Shown in pieces: positions 43,700 through 53,919 of a DNA stretch of 64,000 bases. The DNA lies in assembly GCA_928724745.1 (NCBI GenBank), contig CAKMXJ010000019.1:124001-188000 (forward strand), in the 5' to 3' direction. Every line of letters begins with the position of its first letter. The stretch's first letter is position 1. Both the position numbers and the translations under genes were made by a program. The notes under the pieces were generated by a model. The model worked only from the letters and a program-made list of their open reading frames with translations. It made no database searches and had not been told where the DNA came from. The DNA comes from Anthracocystis setariae. Lineage: Eukaryota; Basidiomycota; Ustilaginomycetes; Ustilaginales; Ustilaginaceae.

Positions 43700-44690
43700 A
43701 CAGGGGCATGGGCTGGCACGCACGCACGCACACTCACTCGCTCGCTCGCTTCCGCTTGCGCTTTAGCCTAGATTTGAGTTGCGTTTCAGCTTGCGTTGGC
43801 TCGACTCGAATCGGACGTGAGCCGCTCTTTGTTTCAGAACAACTGACTGACCGACGTCCGCTGATCTGCAATACGCCACTGTGCTTGACAACTGGGACCA
43901 CGGTTGTCTCGCTGGCTGTCAAAGGGAGAAACCGAATAACATAGGCTTTATCTGCGTTTCGACAGGGACTGATCTGCATTTCTCGTAGACTCAACTACTA
44001 CTCTACTATTCTGTACACTGAACTGTTCTTTTCAGTACTACTACTTTACTGTGCTATACCTCACTGGTGAGCCAATTAGCGAGACCGAGAGTGTGTGTAA
44101 AGTGAAAGAGGGTGTCATTATTGTGATCGGCAAAATGTAACAAAAAAAAGAGTAGAGAAGCAACCACCTCAACCCATCACGGTGCCCGGCTGATTTCAGA
44201 CGAGCTTGGTGACGGTTTCGTTCAGGCTGGTTGGCGTGGATTCGATTTGCTTGCTAGTCGAAAAAACGATTTCGAAGCGGGAGCCGGTTTGCGTCACAGT
44301 CTTTGAATGGCAGCCGGAACTCTGCGTGAGGGTTCAATTTATTTGTTTTATTTTTTTTGGTCCTTTTTTTTTTGGGGCAGGAATCTCCGCTGTCAGGACC
44401 TAGTTTAGGGCGTTGCAAAACTTTGGTTCGCGACAAGGCGCGGCGTCATCTCGACACCAAAGGCGTCGTTGCTGACTCATGACATGTTCTTTTCTCACTT
44501 TTTTTTTGTTATTGTTTTTTTTTTTCTTTTCTTTTCTTTGTTCTTTGTTCCCGTCTTTGCTCTCTGGCTCGCTTTTCATGCGCGCGAGCTGCGTTGCCAA
44601 AAATCAATCACCGACGTTGCTCCGCTCGCTCACATTGGACATGCAATATTCAGGATCCAGGAAATTGAGCTCACCCAAGTGGCCCATCCG

Positions 44691-46052
44691 ATTCCTTTCC
44701 CCCCTACTTTTCTGGGCCACGCTTCCCTCGCCAAACCGTCCTTCCCCCCTTGCCTGGTCCGCTCCCCTTTTTCCTTTTTTCCCTTTTGCCTTTGCTCCCG
44801 GGGTCTGTGTTGGCCCTCGCCTGGCGGAGTGACTGCGTGTGACCGCGTGAGAGATGTACAAGCAGCTGGTTAGTTCTTTCAGGGTGCTCGTTCCTTCTGC
44901 TGCCTTCCCCCCCTTCCCTTCTCCTTCCGCCCACTTCACCCCTACTTTTGTCGCCACCCATCTGGTTTAGAGCTTTTCTCGTCGAGCGCATGTCTCCTGC
45001 GCTGTTTAGCATCCGCTAGTTCCCCTCCTCCTTCTCCGCCGCCTCCCATGTTGCCACGCTGCCTGCTCAACCAAGTCCGCTGCTGCTCCCTGTTCTTGCT
45101 GTGCTTTCTGGCTCAGGCTCCTCTCTCTTGCGTCCTCTAGAACCTTGTCCTTGTGCCCCCTTTAGCTACTACCCTTCACAACCCTATTCATGGTTCCGTC
45201 CTGCATGGCTCTGCCTTGCTCTGCACTGCACTGTGCTGCACCCCACTGGTCTGTACGACTGACCGTCTTCCTTCGGCACAACCCCTAGAGAACCCTTTTC
45301 CAAAACAAGGGTCAAATCATCACGCTGGTGCCGCTTCCATGTTTCTGTCTGTAGGGGCGTCACCGTGTTCGAGCCGAATCCAATATTATCCTCGACCTCT
45401 CGCTATCAATCCATCGCCATCCCTTCCTCCTCCATCCGAGTCCCCTCCCTCTCATCCCACACCTTCGTACCAACTAAGCCAGCTTTCCCAACTTCTTCTT
45501 CCCTCCTTGTCCTTGTCTGTCGTCTCCTTTGCACTTGGCTCGACAATCTTCACGCTCATCGCCTATCACCAACACCATCAGCTCCCCCCCCCTCCTCCCT
45601 TCAGCTTCTCACACATACATACATACATACATAGATCGCATCTCTTTCCGTTCGGCCCCACACCTTGCATTCTCGCATTCAGCATTTCATCTCTTTCTTC
45701 CATACAAAAGAAGTCCGGTCCAGCATTTCTTTGCAGCACCATCTTCATCAAAAGCATTCGTTGCCGCCTGTCTTTATTTCGCTCAAAAGACTTGCTGCAC
45801 ATACTCCACTCTCAAAAGCATCCTCACTTTCAATCCCCTCACACACCACAAGCATTCTCAAGCCCACTTTCACCCTTTGCTTACCACACGCCAAATCCCA
45901 CCCACAACACCTTTCCTCTAAACTAGCTCGCCTTTTCGCATTGCTTCTACAAGTTCCGCCACCTTAAATGTGCACCGTCGCAGCCTATTTCGCCCACACT
46001 CTACTCTAAGATCATCCTGTAGCAACTCGATAGCTACTACAGCATCATCAAT
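44691..46052 (+). promoter_or_regulatory. Long pyrimidine-rich upstream region/leader of the cyclin gene
   Basis: About 1.36 kb directly upstream of the cyclin ATG is strongly C/T-rich on the plus strand (CCCTTCCC, CTCCTCCTT and similar), like the leaders of other genes in this window but far longer. It contains several upstream ATGs with open frames (for example 45153-45926, 257 codons of Pro/Ser/Leu-rich sequence) that look like composition artefacts or uORFs rather than a protein gene. A CATA array lies at 45613-45632. Whether the whole stretch is transcribed cannot be told. Confidence 0.5.
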
Positions 46053-47426
46053 ATGGCCGCCACTGTAGCTTCCTCTTACGCCGCTGCGCACGCCTACCAG
46101 TCCAACATGGACGCCTCGACTGCCTCGGCGGCTGCTTCCAGTTGCAAGCCATCGTCTTCCCGATCATCCCGATCGGAACAACAAGATCGATTCTATGGTT
46201 ACCGCGACACCGCCGAGCTTTGCGAAAGGTTCATCCTCTACCTCTTCGCTTGCCCCTTGGACTCCACCTCGGCTTCGGCCAGCTTGCCTTCGTCCAGCGC
46301 TACGCCCGCGCCTCGCCTGTCCGAGTTCATCGCCTATGCTCTCTACAGGACTCGTCTGCCCGAGGCCGTCACCTTCCAGGCTCTGTACCTCTTGTTGCGA
46401 CTCAAGATCCGCTTCCCTGCAGCACGCGGCTCTTCGGGTCACCGCCTCTTCATCTCGGCCCTCATGATCGCCAGCAAGAGCAGCTGCGACGACACTTACT
46501 CCAACAAGAGCTGGGCTATCGTCGGTCAGGGTCTCTTCAGCCTCCGCGAGATCAACCAGATGGAGCGCGAGTTGTTCGGCTACCTTGGCTACAAGGTCAA
46601 CGTAGCTCCTCACGACCTCGAGATGTTCACCTACGAGCTTGAGCAGGACTGCGATGGAGGTCGCATCGACCTCGTCGTGCGCAAGATTCTCGAACTAATG
46701 TCTCAACGTCACAACATCGATGTCGCTGCATGCGATTCGCCACGCGAGCGATCCGAGAGTGTTTCGAGCACCAAGTCGACCGCGCCTCCTACACCTGCGC
46801 TCGAGTCGTCGTCGGGCTTCTCGTCGCCGTCGATCGACTCTCACGCCGGCCCTCAGCGCATCGTCAGCGGTCGTCACTCGAGACAGTCGAGCATCTCGCA
46901 CTGTGCCACCACTTCCATCCCAGCTGCCGCTCCTATGGTTAAGAGTGCTAGTCACCGCCAAGAGAGGAGTGCCACCGCACCCAGCTTCATCCACCCCTTC
47001 ATCAACAATGCTCGCGAGAGGTGTCGTCCGTACACTACGCCCATGCACAGCATGCCTCTCTCGTCATCGTCGTCGTCGTCGTCGTCTAGCTGTGGAGATC
47101 GATCTTGCTTCTCCAACTCACCAGCCGCTTCGATCTCCTCGGCATCGATGTGCTCTTCCATGTCGTACGCTTCCTCGAGCATTGCATCGGCCACTCCTTC
47201 GCCGTGTGCGTCGCGGTCTACCATGAGCGGTCGCACGACGCCCGACACTCCAGCCTCAGACTTGGACTTGGCTCAATGGGAAGAGTCTCGCTACTACAGC
47301 GTCGTCGAATCCAACTACTCGATGCCGTACAAGCTCGCACAATCTGCCTACCCCACCAAGCACCAACAGCAGCACACTTCTGCTGCTGACACCTACCTCC
47401 ACCCTTACAACTGCTGGCGATCTTGA
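46053..47426 (+). CDS. Pcl-family (Pho85/Cdk5-type) G1 cyclin
   Basis: 457 residues, intronless. Cyclins of this family activate Pho85/Cdk5-type kinases and control polarity and morphogenesis. The cyclin box spans about residues 50-195: LCERFILYLFACPL, a Ser/Ala/Pro-rich insert, LSEFIAYALYRTRLPEAVTF, HRLFISALMIASKSSCDDTY, SNKSWAIVGQGLFSLREINQ and ERELFGYLGYKVNVAPHDLE. This pattern is that of the Pcl1/Pcl2 subgroup. The remaining 260 residues are Ser/Thr/Pro-rich with a Ser run (about residue 332) and probably carry phosphorylation and turnover sites. The filament-associated cyclin Pcl12 of Ustilago maydis belongs to this subgroup and is the best candidate ortholog, but I cannot confirm which paralog this is. 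The unusually large upstream region fits a gene with complex control. Confidence 0.82.
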   Translation: MAATVASSYAAAHAYQSNMDASTASAAASSCKPSSSRSSRSEQQDRFYGYRDTAELCERFILYLFACPLDSTSASASLPSSSATPAPRLSEFIAYALYRTRLPEAVTFQALYLLLRLKIRFPAARGSSGHRLFISALMIASKSSCDDTYSNKSWAIVGQGLFSLREINQMERELFGYLGYKVNVAPHDLEMFTYELEQDCDGGRIDLVVRKILELMSQRHNIDVAACDSPRERSESVSSTKSTAPPTPALESSSGFSSPSIDSHAGPQRIVSGRHSRQSSISHCATTSIPAAAPMVKSASHRQERSATAPSFIHPFINNARERCRPYTTPMHSMPLSSSSSSSSSSCGDRSCFSNSPAASISSASMCSSMSYASSSIASATPSPCASRSTMSGRTTPDTPASDLDLAQWEESRYYSVVESNYSMPYKLAQSAYPTKHQQQHTSAADTYLHPYNCWRS

Positions 47427-48272
47427 TCTCGATCTCGCCTCTCGTTGTCTCCTTCCCCCACTCGCATTTGTTATCCCTCTCACTCTTTTAGCATCATCTG
47501 TTAGCATTTTCCCTTTCTCCAATTTTTTCTCCTCCCGCCGCCCAACGGAAACAAATAGACTCGATTCGTCTGTCCGCCTCGCAAGCTGACACGTTTCGAG
47601 ATGACACGGACAGACGTTGCTAGCCTGGGTGTCGTTAGATAGTTCATAGTCTTCGGGTTTCTTTTTCTTTTCTTGTTTGTCGCTAGCTCTTTTCTTTTGC
47701 TTTTTTGGTCCACAGTGCACATGTGAATCCTAGATACCCGCTTCGTTACGACGTCTTTCTCTCTCTTTTGTGGATGTTGGCTGATGTGAATCTTGTGCTG
47801 TTCCCTGAGCGATGTCGAAGCAGTGACGGATGAGAGTACGGGTGGGTAAGGCTGCACAGCTCGTCTGCGACTGGCATGGACCTCATCACAGCTTGAATAT
47901 CGAAGATAAAGCGAATATACCGTGCCCGATTGCGATAAAGCTCAAAAGCACGCGTTATTGGACAAAGGGCAGTTGAACTCATGCGGGGCGTGTGAGAATC
48001 GTGAAATTTCCACAACCCTCACCATTACCCTTTGTTCTAGGATAGCCGTTGCAAATGCTTTGTCTATGTGAACATGTTTGGTTTTGGGGTTTCACGTTCT
48101 GCAGGAAGGACAAAGGGAAAGAGGATTCTCGACTGAATCCTCTCTGGCAGTTCTGAACGACTGCTTCACCTTCAGCTTCTTGTTCGTATACCCCGCTCTT
48201 GGTCGCGAATCATTACTACCACCATCGCAGCTGAGGCTAGTGGCTCGTCGAGCGTGGAAAACTGGGCCCAAC
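47427..48272. other. Intergenic region between the cyclin and STE6-type genes
   Basis: 846 bp, T-rich after the cyclin stop. It includes an in-frame extension of the transporter frame back to 48078 that is judged to be leader. No gene or clear promoter motif is seen. Confidence 0.5.
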
Positions 48273-51200
48273 ATGTTAAAAGCTCATACAAAGTCGAGTA
48301 CCAAGCCAAGCATTCGGCTTCTGTTCGTGTTCCTCACCCCTCGCGATGTAGTAATCCTCCTCGTCCCTGCGGTGGTCTCGTCCATTGCGGTTGGCGCGGT
48401 GCCTCCCATCATGTCCAAAATGATCGGCAAAGCCTTCGACGCCTTCGCCTCCTACAACATCTCTTCCACTCCACCTTCCTTGATCCCCGCAACCGTCAAT
48501 CACGCCTTCCTCCACACCGTCCTGCGTACCGTTTACAGTCTCCTCGCGCTCGCCGCTGCCACGCTGATCATCAGCACGCTCTCGGTCTCTGCATGGATCT
48601 GCCTCGGCGAACGCACAGCCTCACGCATCCGAACCACGCTCTTCTCCAGCATCGTCACCAAAAAGATGGCATGGTACGATACGGGCATGGGTCTGTCGCC
48701 CAGCGATGCCGACGACGACGAGATCGAGATCTCACCGGCAGGACTGATGACCAAAGTCGGAAGAGAATGCGATGACATCCGAATCGCACTCTCGCGCCAA
48801 ATCGGCGACGTCCTACAACACCTTACCACCGCTATAGCGAGCTTGACCCTAGCACTGTACACAAGTTGGATGCTCACGCTCGTCATTCTCACCTCGATTC
48901 CACTCGTCCTCATTATAACCATCCTAACCCAAATCGCTGCTTCGCGCTCCCTACAACTCGAAAGAATCGCATCCTCCAAGTCCTCCTCGATCCTGGAACA
49001 CACTATCACCGCAATCAATACGGTCAAATCGTTCAACGCCCAGACCAAACACTCGCGCCAGTTTAACGCGCATCTCAAAGCCGGTTCCAAAGCGTACCGA
49101 ACCCTCCTGGTCTACTGGGCTCTGCGCTTCGGTTCCACCTCCTCGCTCGTATTTGCCACCTTCGTCCAAGGCTTTTGGTTCGGCAGTCATCTCGTGGCCA
49201 AAGGGAAACTCACGCCAGGTCAGGTGATGACTGTCTTCATGGCCAGTCTCCTAGTATCTGGAACGCTCAATGAGATCGTTCAGGCTCTCTCGTATATCGA
49301 CAAGGGAAAGCTTGGAGCGGCTAATTTGATCGACCTGATCAACTCGCAGAATGAGCCTCACAAACCAGAGGCAACTCGTGTCCGTCAAGTTTCGCATGTG
49401 ACCAGCTCACATCGTTCATCCGACTACACCGACGACAAGATGCCTGTCAGCGCCAACAGCGATCGAGACTTTTCATCCGCCTCCATGGTCGACATCCTCG
49501 ACTACGACATTCGCAGAGCCAAAGCCGTACCCATGTCGATCGAACACATTCCGTCAACTCCATCCCCGGCCATGCTCAGTCCAGACAAGTTCAGCTTCCG
49601 CACACATACCCTGCCACACCACCCATGCAGTCCCACCAAACGCGTCGTACACGGGATCCGCCGAATCGCTCCCACCGCTTGCCAGGGTGAAGTGCAGCTC
49701 CACGCTGTGAGTTTCAGCTATCCCTCACGACCTGAAGCCTATGTGCTGAAGAATGTCGATATGTACTTTCCACCTGCCGAGATGACGTATGTCGTTGGTG
49801 GAAGCGGGAGTGGAAAGAGCACCATCGCACAGCTCCTCTTGCGATTATACGAGCCCTCAGCGGGTACGATCCAGATCGACGACCAGATCATCGAATACCT
49901 CGACCCATACTGGTGTCGTCAGCATATTGGCGCGGTGAGTCAGGACCCGATCATCTTCGACATGTCGGTGCACGATAATGTTGCGTTGGGTGTGGTTGGA
50001 AAGGATGCCAGCGTTGAGGTTGATGGCGATACGGGCGTACCGGTTGTGGAGAGGGAGGCGATCGAGGCGGCGTGTCGGTTGGCCTTACTGCACGAGTTCG
50101 TCCGCGATCTTCCCGAAGCTTACGATACTATGCTGGGTAGCAAAGGTACAGCTTTATCCGGAGGTCAGAGGCAGAGACTCGCCATCGCAAGAGCGAGATT
50201 ACGCGACCCATCCATTCTGATCCTGGACGAAGCCACGTCAGCTTTAGACCCAACGACGAAACATCTCGTCCACGAAGCCATCAAAAGGTGGCGAAGGGGC
50301 AAAACCACCATCATCATCACACATGACCTATCGCAGATCGAGCAGGAAGACTTTCTATATCTGCTCGAAAACGGTTGCCTGGTACAGCAAGGCTATCGGT
50401 CGGATCTCGAAGCCAAAGAGGGTCCGTTTAGAAATATGTCGATGCAGCAGAGTCAGGACAAGGAGGAAGCAGACCAACACGAGACATCCGAACTCGAGTC
50501 TGTCGAGCAACTCAACAGCTCGCAAGAACAGGCTTTCGATGAACCATACTCAAGGCACCAGCGCCTCAAGTACAGGTCCATATTCGGCTGGGAACGCGAA
50601 GCTGGTATCTTGACAGAACATCTGTCTCTGATCATCTCGCAAAAGCTCGACAGCGCGCCTTCGCATCTTAAGCCGCTACGTCTGGCAGAGAGGCAAGCGA
50701 TGCATTCCTACTACCAAGATGCTGAAGCGCTCAAAGCTACCGGCTCCACCGCGAGCGATCGTCGTGCACGCAAAGGCGCAGTCGAGAGGAGAAAATGGGC
50801 AGGAACCGAATCGCAGCCACAGCCACAACTCCGCCATTCGCCGCATCGCGAACCACTGTCGATCAGAGAGCACCAAGATGCGCAAGTGCCTTCCGCGCGC
50901 CAAGTGTGGCGCATCCTATGGAAAACCATCCCGAGTCGAGCGCTTCTCGTCGTCGGCATCACGATTTGCGTCATGTCGGGAGGGTTGACACCTATCTTCT
51001 CGTACCTGCTAGCGCAGCTGCTTGCGACCATGGGTCGACCCGATCAATCGCAAGCCGTGCTCAAATGGAGTCTGCTAGTGCTCCTCGTGGCACTCCTCGA
51101 AGGTCTCTTCTCGTTCACGCGATTCCTGCTGATGGAGATCCTGGCGGACAAATGGCTGTTACGCTTACGCAGCTGCTCGTTCAGCAACGTCGTTGCGCAA

Positions 51201-52667
51201 GATCGGGAGTGGTTTGATCAGCCCTCGCATTCAGCCGCCAAGATCTGCCAGAGCATTATCAAGGACGGTGACGACGCGCGAAACCTGGTGGGTCAGATCA
51301 TCGGACAGCTCGCGCTGATCTGCTCCATGATCAGTCTCGGCATCATCTGGGCGTTGGTCGTCGGCTGGAAGCTCACCCTCGCCGGCGTTGCGTTTGGGCC
51401 GGTCTTTCTGGCTGCGACGTTTGTCCAGTCGCGCGTGATCAGCATCTACGAGGCTCGCAACAAGGTGAAGCGCGAAAGCGTCTCGGAGCGGTTCCACAGC
51501 ATGGTGTCGAATGCGCGCAGTATCCGATCGATGGGTCTCGAGACTGTGTTCGAACGAATGCACCAGGTGGCGGTGGATGAAGCTCAGCGGTGCGGTATGC
51601 ATGCTTCCGTCTTGTCCGGGTTTGGACATGGTATGAGCGATGCACTCACGTACATCGCCGAAGCGCTGATCTTCTTTGTCGGAGCCAAACTGATGATCGA
51701 GGGCGATTACGACTTTAAGCGAATGATGCAGGTGTTTAATCTGATCATCTTTGCGGTGACGTTCGCGGCGCAGATGCTGACGTTCCTCCCTGGTCTGTCG
51801 AAGAGTATCAAGGCGCTCTGCGACCTGGACCGTTTGCTTCAGCTGTCTAGTTTGGAGCGTAAGGAGGAAAGAGGGGAGTTGAACAGCGAGATCACAGGTG
51901 AGATCGAGTTCCGAAATGTTAGCTTCGCATACAATGGACGATCTAGCATCCGTGTGCTGGACAACATCAACTTTACCATCCAACCTGGCGAGTGCGTCGC
52001 CATCGTCGGCGAATCCGGCTGTGGCAAAAGCACCATCGCCGCTCTGTTGCAAAAACTCTATTCGCCCACCTCGGGCACGATCCTCGTGTCGGGCACATCG
52101 ATCTGTACGCTCTCCACTACGTGGCTGCGCGAGCACGTCAGCATCGTCGGTCAAACGCCTACGCTGTTCGACATGACGATCTCTCAAAACATTGCTTATG
52201 GCGCCAGCACCGAGGACGAGGAGGCGAGGCTATCGATGGTGCTCGACTCGTCGATTGCGGCGAATGCGCATTCGTTCATCTCGGCGTTGCCGCAAGGCTA
52301 CGATACAAACGTGGGCGGTGGAACGAGTTGCAAGCTCTCGGGAGGACAGGCGCAACGTATCGCAATCGCCCGTGCACTCATTCGAACGCGCGCACCCATC
52401 TTAATCCTAGACGAATGCACCTCCGCCCTCGACTCAGCCAACCAACATCTAATCATCGACACTCTCCTCTCACCACATGCACAACTGAGGAAAAGACGCT
52501 TAACCACCCTCGTCATCACACACAACCTCGACATGATGCGCAAATGCCACCGCATCCTCGTCCTCAAACACGGCAAAATCCTAGAACAAGGCACTTACGA
52601 CCGCCTCGTGTCAACACCGCGAGGTTACTTTGCCTCGCTAACCAGAGGCGGTCAGTGGACCGCTTAG
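48273..52667 (+). CDS. STE6: Full-length ABC transporter, Ste6-type a-factor (lipopeptide pheromone) exporter
   Basis: 1464 residues counted from MLKAHTK at 48273; the frame opens at 48078, but the extra 65 residues show no transporter sequence. Architecture is TMD1-NBD1-TMD2-NBD2 (ABCB). NBD1 has Walker A GGSGSGKST near residue 508, LSGGQRQRLAIARARL near 627 and ILILDEATSALD near 648. NBD2 has GESGCGKST near 1245, LSGGQAQRIAIARAL near 1355 and ILILDECTSALD near 1376. Both Walker B glutamates and both H-loop histidines (ITHDLSQ, ITHNLDM) are present, so both sites look able to hydrolyse ATP. The stretch after NBD1 (IEQEDFLYLLENGCLVQQG) is characteristic of fungal Ste6. Such exporters release farnesylated pheromone for mating. 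A low-complexity insert (about residues 370-470) lies between TMD1 and NBD1. Intronless. Confidence 0.83.
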   Translation: MLKAHTKSSTKPSIRLLFVFLTPRDVVILLVPAVVSSIAVGAVPPIMSKMIGKAFDAFASYNISSTPPSLIPATVNHAFLHTVLRTVYSLLALAAATLIISTLSVSAWICLGERTASRIRTTLFSSIVTKKMAWYDTGMGLSPSDADDDEIEISPAGLMTKVGRECDDIRIALSRQIGDVLQHLTTAIASLTLALYTSWMLTLVILTSIPLVLIITILTQIAASRSLQLERIASSKSSSILEHTITAINTVKSFNAQTKHSRQFNAHLKAGSKAYRTLLVYWALRFGSTSSLVFATFVQGFWFGSHLVAKGKLTPGQVMTVFMASLLVSGTLNEIVQALSYIDKGKLGAANLIDLINSQNEPHKPEATRVRQVSHVTSSHRSSDYTDDKMPVSANSDRDFSSASMVDILDYDIRRAKAVPMSIEHIPSTPSPAMLSPDKFSFRTHTLPHHPCSPTKRVVHGIRRIAPTACQGEVQLHAVSFSYPSRPEAYVLKNVDMYFPPAEMTYVVGGSGSGKSTIAQLLLRLYEPSAGTIQIDDQIIEYLDPYWCRQHIGAVSQDPIIFDMSVHDNVALGVVGKDASVEVDGDTGVPVVEREAIEAACRLALLHEFVRDLPEAYDTMLGSKGTALSGGQRQRLAIARARLRDPSILILDEATSALDPTTKHLVHEAIKRWRRGKTTIIITHDLSQIEQEDFLYLLENGCLVQQGYRSDLEAKEGPFRNMSMQQSQDKEEADQHETSELESVEQLNSSQEQAFDEPYSRHQRLKYRSIFGWEREAGILTEHLSLIISQKLDSAPSHLKPLRLAERQAMHSYYQDAEALKATGSTASDRRARKGAVERRKWAGTESQPQPQLRHSPHREPLSIREHQDAQVPSARQVWRILWKTIPSRALLVVGITICVMSGGLTPIFSYLLAQLLATMGRPDQSQAVLKWSLLVLLVALLEGLFSFTRFLLMEILADKWLLRLRSCSFSNVVAQDREWFDQPSHSAAKICQSIIKDGDDARNLVGQIIGQLALICSMISLGIIWALVVGWKLTLAGVAFGPVFLAATFVQSRVISIYEARNKVKRESVSERFHSMVSNARSIRSMGLETVFERMHQVAVDEAQRCGMHASVLSGFGHGMSDALTYIAEALIFFVGAKLMIEGDYDFKRMMQVFNLIIFAVTFAAQMLTFLPGLSKSIKALCDLDRLLQLSSLERKEERGELNSEITGEIEFRNVSFAYNGRSSIRVLDNINFTIQPGECVAIVGESGCGKSTIAALLQKLYSPTSGTILVSGTSICTLSTTWLREHVSIVGQTPTLFDMTISQNIAYGASTEDEEARLSMVLDSSIAANAHSFISALPQGYDTNVGGGTSCKLSGGQAQRIAIARALIRTRAPILILDECTSALDSANQHLIIDTLLSPHAQLRKRRLTTLVITHNLDMMRKCHRILVLKHGKILEQGTYDRLVSTPRGYFASLTRGGQWTA

Positions 52668-52833
52668 CACTGTGGAATTCCTCGCTTTATATAGCCCGCC
52701 CTCGTCTCAAATTCTAATCGATCCCACCGTTTCCAATCGTAGCTCAATTGCAATAGAATCGCGCATTAGGATGGTGGCTGAAAACAAAGAATGCATTTGC
52801 AAAAAGTGCTTTGAAACGAGTTGGCTATTCTTG

Positions 52834-53919
52834 TTATGCCTCCGGATTACCAACCTCGGCCACGGGAGCGGCACGCGATCGAGGATCAAAATTCGCGCCC
52901 TCGATGTTGCCTTTAAGCGTCCTATTCACCTTCCTCTCAAACTTATCGGCCTCGTCGAGCTTCTTGGCGCGCACCCTGAGCCCTTCCTCGCCCGCCTTGG
53001 ACAGCACGCCGATGATCAACTCGACGCTGCGAATCGAATCATCATTGGCGGGGATCGGGTAAGTGACCGACCTTGGATCGACATCCGAATCGGTGATGGC
53101 GATGGTGGGGATGTTGGCCTGCGTCGCCTCCCTGATGGCGAAAGAGTTCTCGACCGGATTGAGAACGATGACCAGATCGGGCTGGAGCGTCTGCGAAGCG
53201 AGAAGATTCGTGTTGGGCACTCCGCTGGGATCGAGGTCGTTCATCGACTTGAGAATGGCCGACGCCAAAAGTTTGGGCGCGTTGGTGATGACACCGGGCA
53301 TCCAACGTTCCGCGGTGACGTGGAAGCCATTCCTTGCGAGCCGCTTGGTGGCAGCCAGCACCGCCGCCTGCTGACCTGGCCGCGTGCCAACAAACAGAAT
53401 CACTCCGTCGCGCTCGGCCACAGCCTTGACCACCGCCGCGGCTCGACGCAGTGCAGGCAGCGTCGCACGCTCCAGATCAAAGATCGCAACGCCGTGGCGC
53501 TGACCATAGATAAACGGCTGATTGGCCGGTTTGAGCGAGGAGAGCGAGTGGCCCACCTGGGCTGTCGAGGCGACGAGGTGGCTGAGCGTGAGTTTATGCG
53601 CGTCGATCGGGTTGAGTCGAACCTTGTGCGGCCTGAACGAGTTGGCGCGCGTTTGGGTGCTGCCCATGTTGGAGAGCTGGTTCATGACGGTGCGCCTCAG
53701 TCGACGCTTTTCGAGTGCATCATCGGTAGTGTTGGCAGTCTCGGCAGCGATGGCTTCGAGGGTGGCGGCGGTTGCAGTGGTGGCCGAGGCGTCGGAAGCA
53801 ACAACGGGTTGGCTATCGCTCGAGATACCGCGTACCAGCACTTGCGCACGCGGAGCAGCCGAGCTCCTCAAAAGGCTGCCGAGCGTGGTCCTCGACGTGC
53901 TGGCAATTGGACTAGCCAT
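52834..53919 (-). CDS. MRP4: Mitochondrial small-subunit ribosomal protein uS2m
   Basis: 361 residues from the ATG at 53919; the open frame extends 110 residues further upstream, but MASPIASTSRTTLG begins a typical Ser/Arg-rich mitochondrial presequence. Seen: the uS2 signature around YGQRHGVAIFDLERATLPAL, VGTRPGQQAAVLAATKRLA, RWMPGVITN, and the second signature PDLVIVLNPVENSFAIREA followed by IPTIAITDSDVDPRSVTYPI. It is part of the mitoribosomal small subunit (Mrp4 in yeast). It converges on STE6 across 166 bp and is divergent from SSB. Confidence 0.92.
   Translation of the reverse strand: MASPIASTSRTTLGSLLRSSAAPRAQVLVRGISSDSQPVVASDASATTATAATLEAIAAETANTTDDALEKRRLRRTVMNQLSNMGSTQTRANSFRPHKVRLNPIDAHKLTLSHLVASTAQVGHSLSSLKPANQPFIYGQRHGVAIFDLERATLPALRRAAAVVKAVAERDGVILFVGTRPGQQAAVLAATKRLARNGFHVTAERWMPGVITNAPKLLASAILKSMNDLDPSGVPNTNLLASQTLQPDLVIVLNPVENSFAIREATQANIPTIAITDSDVDPRSVTYPIPANDDSIRSVELIIGVLSKAGEEGLRVRAKKLDEADKFERKVNRTLKGNIEGANFDPRSRAAPVAEVGNPEA

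Larger units (their letters stand above)
33227..44690. other. Gene-poor intergenic block, 11.5 kb
   Basis: No frame here has a recognisable domain, a signal peptide followed by a plausible mature protein, or the GC3-rich codon pattern of the flanking genes. Frames are short and interrupted on all six readings. Contents seen: about thirty TACAGT/ACTGTA sites between 34.2 and 42.4 kb, a telomere-type tract at 35626-35638, short tandem arrays such as (GTGA)n at 39557-39591 and (TGTGC)n at 43672-43699, a 16-bp perfect palindrome at 33764-33779, and many homopolymer runs. No long terminal repeats or transposase/reverse-transcriptase fragments are visible. Non-coding RNA genes or very short multi-exon genes cannot be excluded. 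Confidence 0.65.

Noticed and set aside
44469..44873. 134-codon Phe-rich frame that looks like a membrane protein
   Set aside because: The hydrophobic run comes from poly-T tracts (44498-44540), not from a coding sequence.
45153..45926. 257-codon frame upstream of the cyclin
   Set aside because: Pro/Ser/Leu/His-rich reading of a pyrimidine tract without any domain. Treated as leader or uORF, not as a gene.
48078..48272. N-terminal extension of the Ste6-type transporter
   Set aside because: The 65 extra residues show no transporter or targeting feature, and MLKAHTK at 48273 lies just before the first membrane domain. It was left out of the coding region.
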